A stretch of DNA of 20,501 nucleotides from assembly GCA_964620675.1 (NCBI GenBank), contig CAZUJU010000053.1, positions 1-20,501 on the forward strand, in the 5' to 3' direction. The notes beneath the pieces were generated by a model that was given only the letters and a program-made list of their open reading frames with translations, was not told the origin of the DNA and did no database searches. Within the stretch, counting starts at the first letter, position 1. Each line of letters begins with the position of its first letter. The DNA is from CAYSFW01 sp964620675 (lineage in GTDB: Bacteria; Pseudomonadota; Gammaproteobacteria; UWMA-0217). Shown here piece after piece: positions 9,117 to 16,404 of this stretch. Made by a program: the position numbers and the translations under genes.

Positions 9117-9383
9117 TTGGACGTGCCCGAGTGTGCGGTATTCGGGGTGCAGGCCAAAAATCCGCCGGGAGTGGATTTGGACCGCCACAGGCTGGTCCGA
9201 AGTGCGAACGCCAGGGAAGGTGTTCGCCACCCCGGCGGTGCGACCATTGCCCAGATGATGGCCGGCACAGGCTGGCAGGCCCACACCGTTCGCGGCGCAA
9301 TCTCCGGCATGGTCAGGAAGCACCTCGGTTACACAGTCGTCACCGAGAAGGGGCGTACGGTCAGCGGGCCTATCATAGCCTGA
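9117..9383 (+). pseudogene. DUF3489 protein, probably decayed
   Basis: The core GGATIAQMMAGTGWQAHTVR followed by GAISGMVRKHLGYTV matches the DUF3489 helix-turn-helix-like family, which usually travels with DUF2924 and large serine recombinases in mobile modules. The frame needs a TTG start at 9117 and gives 88 residues. The roughly 35 residues before the core lack the usual lysine/glutamine-rich helix. At the C terminus the reading frame gives VTEKGRTVSGPIIA, whereas a different frame over the same bases reads QRAYHSL, which resembles the family's normal RVYRI ending. This suggests an indel near 9350. I therefore treat it as a remnant, though an intact divergent gene is not excluded. Confidence 0.55.
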
Positions 9384-9398
9384 CTGCAAACCATCCAA

Positions 9399-9428
9399 GG
9401 GTCTGCGCGCACCGCAGGCCCTTTTCTT
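9399..9428 (+). terminator. Rho-independent terminator after DUF3489
   Basis: A 9-bp stem GGGTCTGCG/CGCAGGCCC (9399-9407 with 9413-9421, one G-T pair) with a five-base loop is followed by TTTTCTT. It is 16 bp after the DUF3489 stop on the plus strand. The DUF3489 gene therefore probably ended its own transcript here. Confidence 0.75.
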
Positions 9429-9561
9429 CGGCCAAATTCCACAGTGGCCGTTTTGCCGATTTTCGGCCCTTAAATCGCCGGGAACCAGCACCAGCACTGG
9501 CTGGAATAGGGGTGACCGTTTTTCGTCTCAAGGGCGTGAATTCAGTTCCCATCCCTTGTCG

Positions 9562-9601
9562 GGGTGCAAACCGCAAACCCTGCAAACCTCGGTTTGCACC
9601 C
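9562..9601. repeat. 12-bp inverted repeat with GCAAACC triplets
   Basis: GGGTGCAAACCG (9562-9573) and CGGTTTGCACCC (9590-9601) are perfect inverted repeats with a 16-bp loop. GCAAACC occurs three times in a row across the left arm and loop (9566-9572, 9573-9579, 9582-9588) and once inverted in the right arm. It sits about 60 bp beyond the parE stop. No T-run follows on either strand, so it is a protein-binding or recombination site candidate rather than a standard terminator. Confidence 0.55.
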
Positions 9602-9662
9602 TGACGCTATCGAAGCGCCGCGCTCGCGCCCCCCGTATCGGAAATTGGCCAGGAAGGACCTA

Positions 9663-9989
9663 TCAGATTTCAGGCTCCTGCATCCAGGCCGGAATATCGC
9701 GCTGGCCATGCAGGATGCGCCAGACATCGACGTGGTCGTCGCGTTCGACATAGAACACCAGGTGGGGATACCGTTTCAGCGGCCAGCAGCGCAGGCCCGG
9801 TAAGTTCAGTTCGTGCGCGTAGCGAGGAGAGCCGGTGGCCGGGTGTCGTCCAATGTGCGTAAAGGCCTGCTCAATGGCGTCGACAAACCCTATTGCTGCC
9901 TGCTCCGAACCTTCGGCGACGTAATAGGCAATGGCATCCTCGATGTCCCGCCGTGCCTGAGCACGTGGGACGACCGGACGGAGTTTCAT
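9663..9989 (-). CDS. parE: ParE/RelE-superfamily toxin
   Basis: The predicted toxin of a type II toxin-antitoxin pair; ParE family members poison DNA gyrase. The length of 108 residues is standard. The helical hairpin is in the N-terminal part (QARRDIEDAIAYYVAEGS), followed by GFVDAIEQAFTHIGRHPATGS and the sheet region with LRCWPLKRYPHLVFYVE and VDVWRILHGQRDIPAWM, all typical of ParE. The start overlaps the parD stop by 4 bp (ATGA), so it is translationally coupled to the antitoxin. It reads against the two plus-strand mobile-module remnants on either side. The gyrase target is inferred from family, since RelE-type and ParE-type toxins share the fold. Confidence 0.9.
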   Translation of the reverse strand: MKLRPVVPRAQARRDIEDAIAYYVAEGSEQAAIGFVDAIEQAFTHIGRHPATGSPRYAHELNLPGLRCWPLKRYPHLVFYVERDDHVDVWRILHGQRDIPAWMQEPEI

Positions 9990-10237
9990 CCCCGACGACC
10001 AGGCGTGGCTGCTTGGCGAACCTTCTTGCGCAGATCCCCGAAATACGCGGCATCGACAGCACTGGTCGGCGCGGAAGCCGCCCCGGCCAGCAGTAGCCCA
10101 CGGAGATGAAGCCGATCCTGTTCCTTGCGGATCAGTTCGCGCACGTACTCGCTGCTCGTGCCGTAACCGCGCTGGTTAACCTGTTCGTCCACGAAGGACT
10201 TCAGGGTATCGGGGAGGGAAATGTTCATCGTACTCAT
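9986..10237 (-). CDS. parD: ParD-type antitoxin (ribbon-helix-helix)
   Basis: The antitoxin and autorepressor partner of parE, 83 residues. MNISLPDTLKSFVDEQV forms the ribbon and first helix, GYGTSSEYVRELIRKEQDR the second helix, and the C-terminal half (from about residue 48) is the flexible toxin-binding tail. The first ATG at 10237 is used here; a second ATG three codons on is possible. Neither has a Shine-Dalgarno, and the best promoter places the transcription start almost at the ATG, so the mRNA may be leaderless. Confidence 0.9.
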   Translation of the reverse strand: MSTMNISLPDTLKSFVDEQVNQRGYGTSSEYVRELIRKEQDRLHLRGLLLAGAASAPTSAVDAAYFGDLRKKVRQAATPGRRG

Positions 10238-10243
10238 GGTGGC

Positions 10244-10272
10244 AACCTAGCCGCTTTGGCAAAATTTGGCAA
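10244..10272 (-). promoter_or_regulatory. parDE promoter with TTGCCAAA repeat
   Basis: On the minus strand TTGCCA (10272-10267) and TAGGTT (10249-10244) are separated by exactly 17 bp. TTGCCAAA occurs twice in the same orientation, the first copy overlapping the -35, at a 10-bp period, about one helical turn. That arrangement fits a ParD ribbon-helix-helix operator. The predicted start of transcription falls within a few bases of the parD ATG. Confidence 0.55.
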
Positions 10273-10332
10273 GACAGTAGTGTGCGAGAGCCCTATCCCT
10301 TTTCCGCCGACCATAACAATAGAGGGCGACCG

Positions 10333-10378
10333 TCACAATCATCACCGACGACGTGATGGTCGTGACAGTTGTGATGAT
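10333..10378. repeat. Imperfect 13-bp inverted repeat with alternative arm
   Basis: TCACAATCATCAC (10333-10345) pairs with GTGATGGTCGTGA (10353-10365) over 13 positions with two G-T pairs and a 7-bp loop. A second right arm, GTGATGAT (10371-10378), can pair with the inner eight bases of the same left arm. It lies between parD and the recombinase stub, in sequence without a recognised gene. Confidence 0.4.
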
Positions 10379-10390
10379 GCCCACCTATTG

Positions 10391-10591
10391 TTTACGTCGG
10401 CCAAGGCAGAGAAGATGGGGCTGGCGCGGATGCCGAAGATGCTCAAACTTGCGCGGCTGGCACCGGATATCGTCGAGGAGATTGCCCGGGGCCGGCAACC
10501 GGTCGGACTGTCGTTGCTGTTCTTCGTCGAGAACCCGTTGCCGGATAACTGGAACGCCCAGCGGGACGTAATCGGTGGGCTGGCCGGTTGA
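10391..10591 (+). pseudogene. C-terminal stub of a serine recombinase
   Basis: The plus-strand frame ending at TGA 10591 reads SAKAEKMG, then PKMLKLARLAPDIVEEIARG and RQPVGLS, then NWNAQRDVIGG. This matches the C-terminal signature of large serine recombinases of the DUF3489/DUF2924 modules (typically a LAPDIVEAIL.GRQP motif, then a W-AEQR-LG ending). The catalytic resolvase domain, the recombinase domain and the zinc region are absent: only about 65 residues remain, and nothing upstream before parD resembles them. It is therefore a 5'-truncated relic and inactive. Confidence 0.65.
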
Positions 10592-10814
10592 CCTTGAAAG
10601 TGCGTTCGAAACCCCACCGCTATGCGTTGCGTGGTGCAAACCACCGCCCGGAAACCCGCATGGTTACGGGGTGCTATCCCTTGACCGGGCTAGACAAAAA
10701 CAGAGAAAAGAGAGGAATTCGGGTGGCCGGTGGGGTGAAATCAGCGCGGGCCGGCGATCATTGAAATTCGCACTACCCGCGAAACCCCGCCACTGCTGGC
10801 CCTTCGCGGGGGTG
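10592..10814. other. Non-coding gap, island edge next to tRNA-Ala
   Basis: I see no gene in this stretch. It contains a small palindrome GTGGT-GCAA-ACCAC (10631-10644), which includes another copy of the word GGTGCAAACC found at 9563. Reading frames here have no recognisable protein motif. It is the likely boundary between island remnants and the core chromosome. Confidence 0.5.
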
Positions 10815-10841
10815 AAAAAGCCCGGAGCAAGTCCGGGCTTT
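10815..10841 (-). terminator. Rho-independent terminator after tRNA-Ala
   Basis: On the minus strand AAAGCCCGGA (10841-10832) pairs perfectly with TCCGGGCTTT (10826-10817) around a 5-base loop, and the T-run continues to 10815. It lies 7 bp beyond the tRNA 3' end and would end both the tRNA transcript and any readthrough from ffh. Confidence 0.85.
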
Positions 10842-10848
10842 GGATTGG

Positions 10849-10924
<76 letters not shown>

Positions 10925-10971
10925 ATGATCGAGATTCTCATCCGAGTCGCGGGCGCTGGCAAGAGGCGCGG

Positions 10972-12330
10972 TTAGAACGGCATACCGGGCGGCATCCTGC
11001 CTTTCATTGAGCGCATGAGTTTCTGCATCCCGCCGCCCTTGAGCTTTTTCATCATCTTGCTCATTTGCAGGTGTTGCTTGAGCAGGCGGTTGACGTCCTG
11101 GATCTGCACGCCGGAGCCGGCGGCGATGCGGCGTTTACGCGAGCCGTTGATCAGATCGGGGTTGCGACGCTCTTTCGGCGTCATCGAGTTGATGATGGCG
11201 ATCATGCGGTCGAACTGCTTGTCATTGACCTGGCTTTTGACCGCGTCGGGGATATTGGCGCCGCCGGGCAGCTTGTCGAGCAGGCTGGCCATGCCGCCCA
11301 TTTTACTCATCTGCAGGAATTGTTCGCGCAGGTCTTCGAGGTCGAAGGACTTGCCCTTCTGGATCTTCTTGGCGAGTTTTTCCGCCTTTTCCTTGTCGAC
11401 ACGGGAGTGGGCTTCCTCAACGAAGCTGACGATATCGCCCATGCCGAGGATGCGCGAGGCGATCCGCTCCGGGTGGAACAGCTCCAGTGCGGCGGTTTTC
11501 TCGCCGACGCCGAGAAACTTGATCGGTTTGCCGGTGATGTGGCGCACCGACAGTGCGGCGCCGCCGCGGGCGTCGCCGTCGGCCTTGGTGAGGATCACGC
11601 CGGTGAGTGGCAAGGCATCGTTGAACGCCTTGGCGGTGTTGGCGGCGTCCTGGCCGGTCATGCTGTCGACGACGAAAAACGTCTCACTGGGATGGATCGC
11701 AGCGTGGATGCGCTTGATCTCATCCATCATCTCGGCATCGATATGCAGCCGGCCGGCGGTATCGATGATGACCACGTCCTTTTGCTGAACCCGCGCGGCC
11801 GCGACGGCCTCTGCGGCGATCTCGACCGGATCATCCCCCAGGGCGGACGGATAGATGTTGACGCCGACCTCTTTGGCAAGCGTTTCGAGCTGCTGGATCG
11901 CGGCGGGACGATAGATGTCGCAGCTGGCCATCATCACGGTTTTCTTGTGCCGTTCCTTGAGCCAGCGGGCAAGTTTGCCCGAGCTGGTGGTCTTGCCTGA
12001 GCCTTGCAGACCGGCCATGAGGATCACAACCGGCAGGCGCCCGTCGAACGCGATCCCGGTGTTGGCCTCTCCCATCAATGCAGTGAGTTCATCGTTGACG
12101 ATTTTGATGAACACCTGGCCAGGGGTGAGGCTGGTGAGCACCTCGGCGCCGATCGCGCGCTCCTTGATCTTGGCGATCAGCTCGCGCACCACCGGCAGCG
12201 CGACGTCCGCTTCGAGCAGGGCCATGCGGACTTCACGCAAGGTGTCCTGAATGTTTTCTTCAGTCAGCCGGGCCTGACCGCGCAGGCGTTTGACGGTGGC
12301 TGAGAGGCGTTCGGTCAAGCTGTCGAACAT
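10972..12330 (-). CDS. ffh: Signal recognition particle GTPase Ffh
   Basis: The protein component of the bacterial SRP; with 4.5S RNA it targets nascent membrane proteins to FtsY. From ATG 12330 it has 452 residues, matching the usual 450-455. The N domain is at 1-95. The GTPase has GLQGSGKTT (107-115), DTAGR (190-194) and TKADGDARGG (about 247-256). The methionine-rich M domain has GSRKRRIAAGSGV for SRP RNA binding and ends in a Met-rich tail. The frame is open 13 codons upstream, but no initiation site is visible there and the homologous start is MFDSLTERL. In many gammaproteobacteria rpsP follows ffh; here a tRNA and island remnants follow instead. Confidence 0.97.
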   Translation of the reverse strand: MFDSLTERLSATVKRLRGQARLTEENIQDTLREVRMALLEADVALPVVRELIAKIKERAIGAEVLTSLTPGQVFIKIVNDELTALMGEANTGIAFDGRLPVVILMAGLQGSGKTTSSGKLARWLKERHKKTVMMASCDIYRPAAIQQLETLAKEVGVNIYPSALGDDPVEIAAEAVAAARVQQKDVVIIDTAGRLHIDAEMMDEIKRIHAAIHPSETFFVVDSMTGQDAANTAKAFNDALPLTGVILTKADGDARGGAALSVRHITGKPIKFLGVGEKTAALELFHPERIASRILGMGDIVSFVEEAHSRVDKEKAEKLAKKIQKGKSFDLEDLREQFLQMSKMGGMASLLDKLPGGANIPDAVKSQVNDKQFDRMIAIINSMTPKERRNPDLINGSRKRRIAAGSGVQIQDVNRLLKQHLQMSKMMKKLKGGGMQKLMRSMKGRMPPGMPF

Positions 12331-12367
12331 GGTGCGTGCGCCGGTGGTCCATCGATAAAGAGGGCGC

Positions 12368-12373
12368 ATTATA
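12368..12373 (-). promoter_or_regulatory. ffh -10 element TATAAT
   Basis: A perfect minus-strand TATAAT lies 38 bp upstream of the ffh ATG and predicts a leader of about 30 nt. No good -35 was found at 16-18 bp spacing. Confidence 0.5.
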
Positions 12374-12430
12374 GCCGAATCGTGAGGACATCGACGTTCA
12401 CGACGCTGACGAAGCCACCGGGGTTTGGGT

Positions 12431-12436
12431 TATGAT
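12431..12436 (+). promoter_or_regulatory. ypjD -10 element TATGAT
   Basis: A plus-strand TATGAT lies about 37 bp upstream of the likely ypjD start in the divergent ffh/ypjD gap. A weak CTGACG -35 candidate is 19 bp upstream, which is longer than usual. Confidence 0.35.
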
Positions 12437-12472
12437 CGCGCCACACGTCAGGAATGCGTTGCGGACCACGCT

Positions 12473-13282
12473 GTGATAACCCATTTGATTACCGCACTTG
12501 CGATTGTTGCCAATCTGGCGAGTGCGTGGCTGATCTTCCAGAGCCTGCGCCGGAACGTGAAGGCCCCGCCGCCGGCGGCGCTGTGGTTGTGGTCGGTAGC
12601 TTTGCTGGCCCACGCGCTGGTGCTCGGTCAAACCCTGGTCCGCCCGGAGGGGCTTGACCTGTGCCTCTACAATGCACTTTCGATGGTGGCGTGGCTGGTA
12701 AGCCTGCTGCTATGGGCCTCCTCGCTGCGGATGCCGGTGCATGCCCTGGCGATTTTGCTTCTGCCGCTGAACGCGTTGTTATTGGGCCTGATCGGCGTAC
12801 TTCATCCATCGCTTGGCAATCACATCATCATCAGCCCGCCGGGCCTGCAACTGCACGTCGTCGGCTCGTTGCTCGCCTACTCGCTGCTCAGCCTCGCGAC
12901 CCTACAGGCGCTGGTACTCGCGTATCAGGACCACCAGTTGCGCGGTCACCGCGTGACAGGCTGGATGCGTTTTCTGCCGCCGTTGCGGCCGATGGAACAT
13001 TTCTTGTTTCAATTGATCGGGGCCGGATTTGTACTACTCAGCCTGGCGCTGGTTTCGGGCTTGGTGTTTCTCGACGATATTTTCGCCCAGCATCTCGTGC
13101 ACAAGACGGTGCTTTCGATCGCCGCCTGGCTCATTTTCGGGATCCTGATGCTGGGGCGGTGGCGTTTGGGCTGGCGCGGACGCACCGCCATCCGTTGGAC
13201 GCTGGTCGGCTTTTCACTGCTGATGCTGGCGTATTTCGGCAGCAAGCTGGTCCTCGAAATCCTCCTTGCCCCATCGATGTAA
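12473..13282 (+). CDS. ypjD: YpjD-like CcsA-type inner-membrane protein
   Basis: An integral membrane protein of the cytochrome c assembly (CcsA/CcmC-like) fold; its exact role is unsettled in the family, with heme handling inferred. The GTG start at 12473 gives 269 residues, close to E. coli YpjD (263). About eight hydrophobic segments are visible, e.g. 6-20, 35-52 and 97-115 in this numbering. Conserved-looking histidines occur in LQLHVVGSLLAYSLLS and AQHLVHKTVLSIAAW. The cytochrome-maturation tryptophan-rich WWD motif is not seen, as expected for YpjD. The frame extends up to a TTG at 12425, but that would cross the promoter; a TTG at 12485 is another option. Divergent to ffh, as in many gammaproteobacteria. 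Confidence 0.85.
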   Translation: MITHLITALAIVANLASAWLIFQSLRRNVKAPPPAALWLWSVALLAHALVLGQTLVRPEGLDLCLYNALSMVAWLVSLLLWASSLRMPVHALAILLLPLNALLLGLIGVLHPSLGNHIIISPPGLQLHVVGSLLAYSLLSLATLQALVLAYQDHQLRGHRVTGWMRFLPPLRPMEHFLFQLIGAGFVLLSLALVSGLVFLDDIFAQHLVHKTVLSIAAWLIFGILMLGRWRLGWRGRTAIRWTLVGFSLLMLAYFGSKLVLEILLAPSM

Positions 13283-13337
13283 ACTCGGTCTCGCAATCGT
13301 ATCAAATTGATTAATAAAGCACTCACTCGGACTCGTA

Positions 13338-14621
13338 ATGGAAGATAACCCCCTCGGCTGGCTCTTCGGCCTGCTGGTTGTGTTGTTCGCGTTGTCGGCG
13401 TTTTTCTCCGGATCGGAGACCGCGTTGATGTCGCTCAACCGCTACAAGCTCAAGCACAAGGCCGAGGCCGGACAGCGCGGACCCCGTCTCGCCCAGACGC
13501 TACTGAACAAGCCGGAGCGGCTGATCGGCCTGATCCTCATCGGCAACAACTTCGTCAACATTCTGATCACCCAGGTGGCGACCTACATTGGATATCTCTT
13601 GTACCAGGACAAGGGGATCGCGATCGCCACCGGGGTGCTGACCTTTCTGATGCTGATTTTTGGCGAGGTCACGCCGAAGACCTTCGGGGCGCTCCATTCC
13701 GAACGCATCGCCTATGCCGCGAGCTACATTTACACGCCGCTGATGCGGGTCGCTTTTCCGCTGGTTTGGTTCGTCAATCTGTTTTCGACCGGTCTGCTGC
13801 GCCTGCTGGGGGTTTCCGGGCAACGCGACGAGAGCCACAAGCTCAGCGCGGATGAGCTGCGCACGGTGGTCAGCGAGGCCAGCGGCCTGATTCACGATAG
13901 CCACCACGAGATGCTGTTGCGCATTCTCGACCTCGAAAAGGTCACCGTGGCCGATGTCATGATCCCGCGCTCGGAGATTGTCGGAATCGATCTCGACGCC
14001 GACGCCAACGACCTTGAAGAGACCCTGCGCGCGATGCCTTTCACCCGGATGCCGGTGTATCGCGGCCAGATCAACAACACCGTTGGGTACATCCACATGC
14101 GCCACATCACCGCCCTGATGGCGCGGGACCGGCTCACCGCGGAGGACATCGAACAGCAAATGCTGCCGCCCTACTTCGTACCGGAGAGCATTTCGCTGAC
14201 CCAGCAATTGGCCAACTTTCGCCGCGAACGGCGCCGCCATGCGTTGGTCGTGGACGAATATGGCGACATTATCGGGCTGGTGGCGCTGGAGGACATCCTT
14301 GAGGAGATCGTCGGTGAGTTTGAGGCCCAAGGCCGCAACTACCCGCAGGAAGTTCATCCGCAAGCCGACGGCAGTTTTATCGTCGACGCCAGCGTGGGCT
14401 TGCGTGAACTCAACCGTTTGCTCGGCATCACCCTGCCCACCGACGGCCCGCGCACCTTGAATGGGCTGATCTTCGAGCGCCTGGAGATCATTCCCGACGC
14501 GGCCACCGCGCTGCTGATCGAGGGCTACCCGGTCGAGATCATCAAGACCGCCGACAACATGGTAAAAACCGCGCGGATTGTGCCGGTCAAACGCCCGCCA
14601 CGACGCGTCGAACCGGATTAG
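13338..14621 (+). CDS. corB: CorB/YfjD-type CNNM-CBS transporter
   Basis: A membrane Mg2+/Co2+ transport protein of the HlyC/CorC (CNNM) family, 427 residues versus 428 for E. coli YfjD. The N-terminal DUF21/CNNM membrane domain (1-180) has FFSGSETALMSLNRYKL and LIGLILIGNNFVNI. A CBS pair follows (about 200-330), with VADVMIPRSEIVGID and HALVVDEYGDIIGLVALEDI. The C-terminal CorC/HlyC domain (about 340-420) has the GLRELNRLLG and LNGLIFERLEIIP motifs. It starts 55 bp after ypjD and ends 4 bp before radA, so co-transcription is likely. Confidence 0.93.
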   Translation: MEDNPLGWLFGLLVVLFALSAFFSGSETALMSLNRYKLKHKAEAGQRGPRLAQTLLNKPERLIGLILIGNNFVNILITQVATYIGYLLYQDKGIAIATGVLTFLMLIFGEVTPKTFGALHSERIAYAASYIYTPLMRVAFPLVWFVNLFSTGLLRLLGVSGQRDESHKLSADELRTVVSEASGLIHDSHHEMLLRILDLEKVTVADVMIPRSEIVGIDLDADANDLEETLRAMPFTRMPVYRGQINNTVGYIHMRHITALMARDRLTAEDIEQQMLPPYFVPESISLTQQLANFRRERRRHALVVDEYGDIIGLVALEDILEEIVGEFEAQGRNYPQEVHPQADGSFIVDASVGLRELNRLLGITLPTDGPRTLNGLIFERLEIIPDAATALLIEGYPVEIIKTADNMVKTARIVPVKRPPRRVEPD

Positions 14622-14625
14622 CACA

Positions 14626-15993
14626 ATGGCCGCGAAAGCGCGCACCCAGTTCCGCTGCCGCGAGTGCGGGGGCGTGCAACCCAAATGGTCCGGTCAATGC
14701 CCGGAATGCCTGGCTTGGAATGTACTCGACGAAGAGGTGGCGAGTGCGGCCCGTGCCCCGTCCAAGCGCGTAGCCGGCTTTGTCAACGATGCGGTGTTAC
14801 AGCCGCTCGGCGCGGTGCGACCCGAAACGGTGCAGCGGCAATCCTCGGGGCTCGGTGAACTCGATCGGGTGTTGGGCGGCGGTATCGTGCCGGGCTCGGT
14901 GGTCCTGATAGGCGGCGACCCCGGCATTGGCAAATCCACCCTGTTGCTGCAAGCACTGGCGCTGCAGAAATCCCAGCGCGTGCTGTATGTCAGCGGCGAG
15001 GAGTCGGCGCAACAGATCAGCCTGCGCGCGCACCGGCTCGGCCTGCAAGCCGATCATCTGACACTGCTGACCGAGACTTGTGTGGAGCGCACCCAGGAGA
15101 TCGCGCTCGATATGAAACCGCAGCTGGTGGTGATCGACTCGATCCAGACGCTCTACACCGAGCAGTTGCAATCCGCGCCCGGCTCGGTGGCGCAGGTTCG
15201 CGAGACCGCGGCGCAGCTGGTGCGCTTTGCCAAACGCCACGACATCGCGATGTTCCTGGTTGGCCACGTCACCAAAGAAGGGGCGCTCGCCGGCCCGCGG
15301 GTGCTCGAACACATGGTCGACACCGTGCTGTACTTCGAGGGCGACCCGAGCGGCGGACGCTACCGTGCGTTGCGCGCGGTCAAGAACCGCTTCGGCGCGG
15401 TCAACGAACTCGGGTTTTTCGCGATGACCGAACAAGGCCTGAAGTCGGTCAGCAATCCCAGCGCGATTTTTCTCTCGCGCCACCCCGACGCGGTTTCCGG
15501 CAGCACGGTCATGGTCACCCGCGAGGGCACCCGCCCGATCCTGGTCGAGGTTCAGGCGCTGGTCGCCGACAGTCACCAGCCGCAGCCGCGCCGCCTCACG
15601 GTCGGGTTGGAACAGAACCGGCTCGCGATGTTACTGGCGGTGTTGCAGCGCCATGTCGGGATTGCGATGCACGATCAGGACGTGTTCCTCAATGTCGTCG
15701 GCGGGGTGCGGGTCGGCGAAACCGCCGCCGATCTGCCCGCGATTCTCGCGGCGTTGTCGAGCTTTCGCGATCGTCCGGTGCGGCGCGATCTGGTGTGTTT
15801 TGGGGAGGTCGGGCTGGCGGGCGAGGTGCGTCCGATCGGGCATGGCGACGAACGCTTGCGCGAAGCGGTCAAGCACGGCTTCAAATGCGCGCTGATCCCG
15901 CAGGCAAATGCCCCCCGCAAGCCGATCGAGGGGTTGGAGGTGCTCGCGGTGCAGAACCTGCGCCAGTTACCCACCCTGGAGTGGGCGGAATAG
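14626..15993 (+). CDS. radA: DNA repair protein RadA
   Basis: A RecA-like hexameric motor that drives branch migration and helps process recombination intermediates. The ATG at 14626 gives 455 residues (E. coli 460). The zinc finger uses C11, C14, C25 and C28. Walker A is GGDPGIGKST (96-105), Walker B lies in QLVVIDSIQTLY (166-177), and the RadA-specific KNRFG motif is at 253-257. The C-terminal half is the Lon-protease-like domain with VFLNVVGGVRVGETAADL and PIGHGDERLREAVKHGF, lacking a functional protease role as usual. An upstream in-frame start exists inside corB, but the MAAKARTQFRC start is the one conserved. Confidence 0.97.
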   Translation: MAAKARTQFRCRECGGVQPKWSGQCPECLAWNVLDEEVASAARAPSKRVAGFVNDAVLQPLGAVRPETVQRQSSGLGELDRVLGGGIVPGSVVLIGGDPGIGKSTLLLQALALQKSQRVLYVSGEESAQQISLRAHRLGLQADHLTLLTETCVERTQEIALDMKPQLVVIDSIQTLYTEQLQSAPGSVAQVRETAAQLVRFAKRHDIAMFLVGHVTKEGALAGPRVLEHMVDTVLYFEGDPSGGRYRALRAVKNRFGAVNELGFFAMTEQGLKSVSNPSAIFLSRHPDAVSGSTVMVTREGTRPILVEVQALVADSHQPQPRRLTVGLEQNRLAMLLAVLQRHVGIAMHDQDVFLNVVGGVRVGETAADLPAILAALSSFRDRPVRRDLVCFGEVGLAGEVRPIGHGDERLREAVKHGFKCALIPQANAPRKPIEGLEVLAVQNLRQLPTLEWAE

Positions 15994-16014
15994 CGGCGCC
16001 GCCCGGTGTGGAAA

Positions 16015-16043
16015 TTGGTCGCACCGACGAATTGTTCTATGCT
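16015..16043 (+). promoter_or_regulatory. bolA sigma-70 promoter candidate
   Basis: TTGGTC (16015-16020) and TATGCT (16038-16043) are separated by 17 bp, 35 bp before the bolA ATG. The Shine-Dalgarno GGAG at 16068-16071 is well spaced for the ATG at 16078. Confidence 0.55.
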
Positions 16044-16077
16044 CCTGCGATTGAGCTGAATTAACCCGGAGTCCCCG

Positions 16078-16389
16078 ATGTCGATGCAGCAGCATCTTGA
16101 GGAAAAACTCACGCAAGCCTTCACGCCCGTGTTCGTCGAGGTCGTCAACGAGAGCCACATGCACAGCGTGCCGCCGGGCTCGGAATCACACTTCAAAGTC
16201 ACGGTCGTGACCGCGCAGTTTCAGGGTCTACCGCTGATCAAGCAACACCGCCTCGTCAACCAGGCCCTGAGCGATGAACTGAGACAAATCCACGCGCTCG
16301 CGCTGCATACCTACACCCCGGAGATTTGGTTCGAACGCGCCGGAAAAACGCCGGACTCACCGCTCTGCCACGGCGGCTCCAAGGCCTGA
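16078..16389 (+). CDS. bolA: BolA family protein
   Basis: BolA proteins bind monothiol glutaredoxins and [2Fe-2S] clusters and affect cell shape and stress responses; some bind DNA. It has 103 residues. The class II KH-like fold is visible as LTQAFTPVFVEVVNESH, then SESHFKVTVVTAQFQG, then LIKQHRLVNQALSDEL with the conserved histidine, then ALHTYTPEIW. It starts 84 bp after radA with its own promoter candidate. The C-terminal 15 residues (after EIW) are a variable tail. Start ATG 16078 with GGAG upstream. Confidence 0.94.
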   Translation: MSMQQHLEEKLTQAFTPVFVEVVNESHMHSVPPGSESHFKVTVVTAQFQGLPLIKQHRLVNQALSDELRQIHALALHTYTPEIWFERAGKTPDSPLCHGGSKA

Positions 16390-16404
16390 GCGTCGCATTC
16401 CGAA

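Noticed and set aside
9566..9597. GCAAACC repeats as a plasmid origin or CRISPR
   Set aside because: Only three short units, no replication gene, no spacers of constant length and no cas genes.
10106..10390. Upstream part of the plus-strand frame that holds the recombinase stub
   Set aside because: It runs antisense to parD and lacks recombinase motifs; only the part after about 10391 resembles the family.
12425..12472. TTG 12425 as ypjD start
   Set aside because: It precedes the likely -10 element at 12431 and adds a polar extension not expected before the first membrane helix.
13500..14684. 394-codon frame on the minus strand opposite corB
   Set aside because: CorB has clear family motifs on the plus strand; the opposite frame is a low-complexity shadow.
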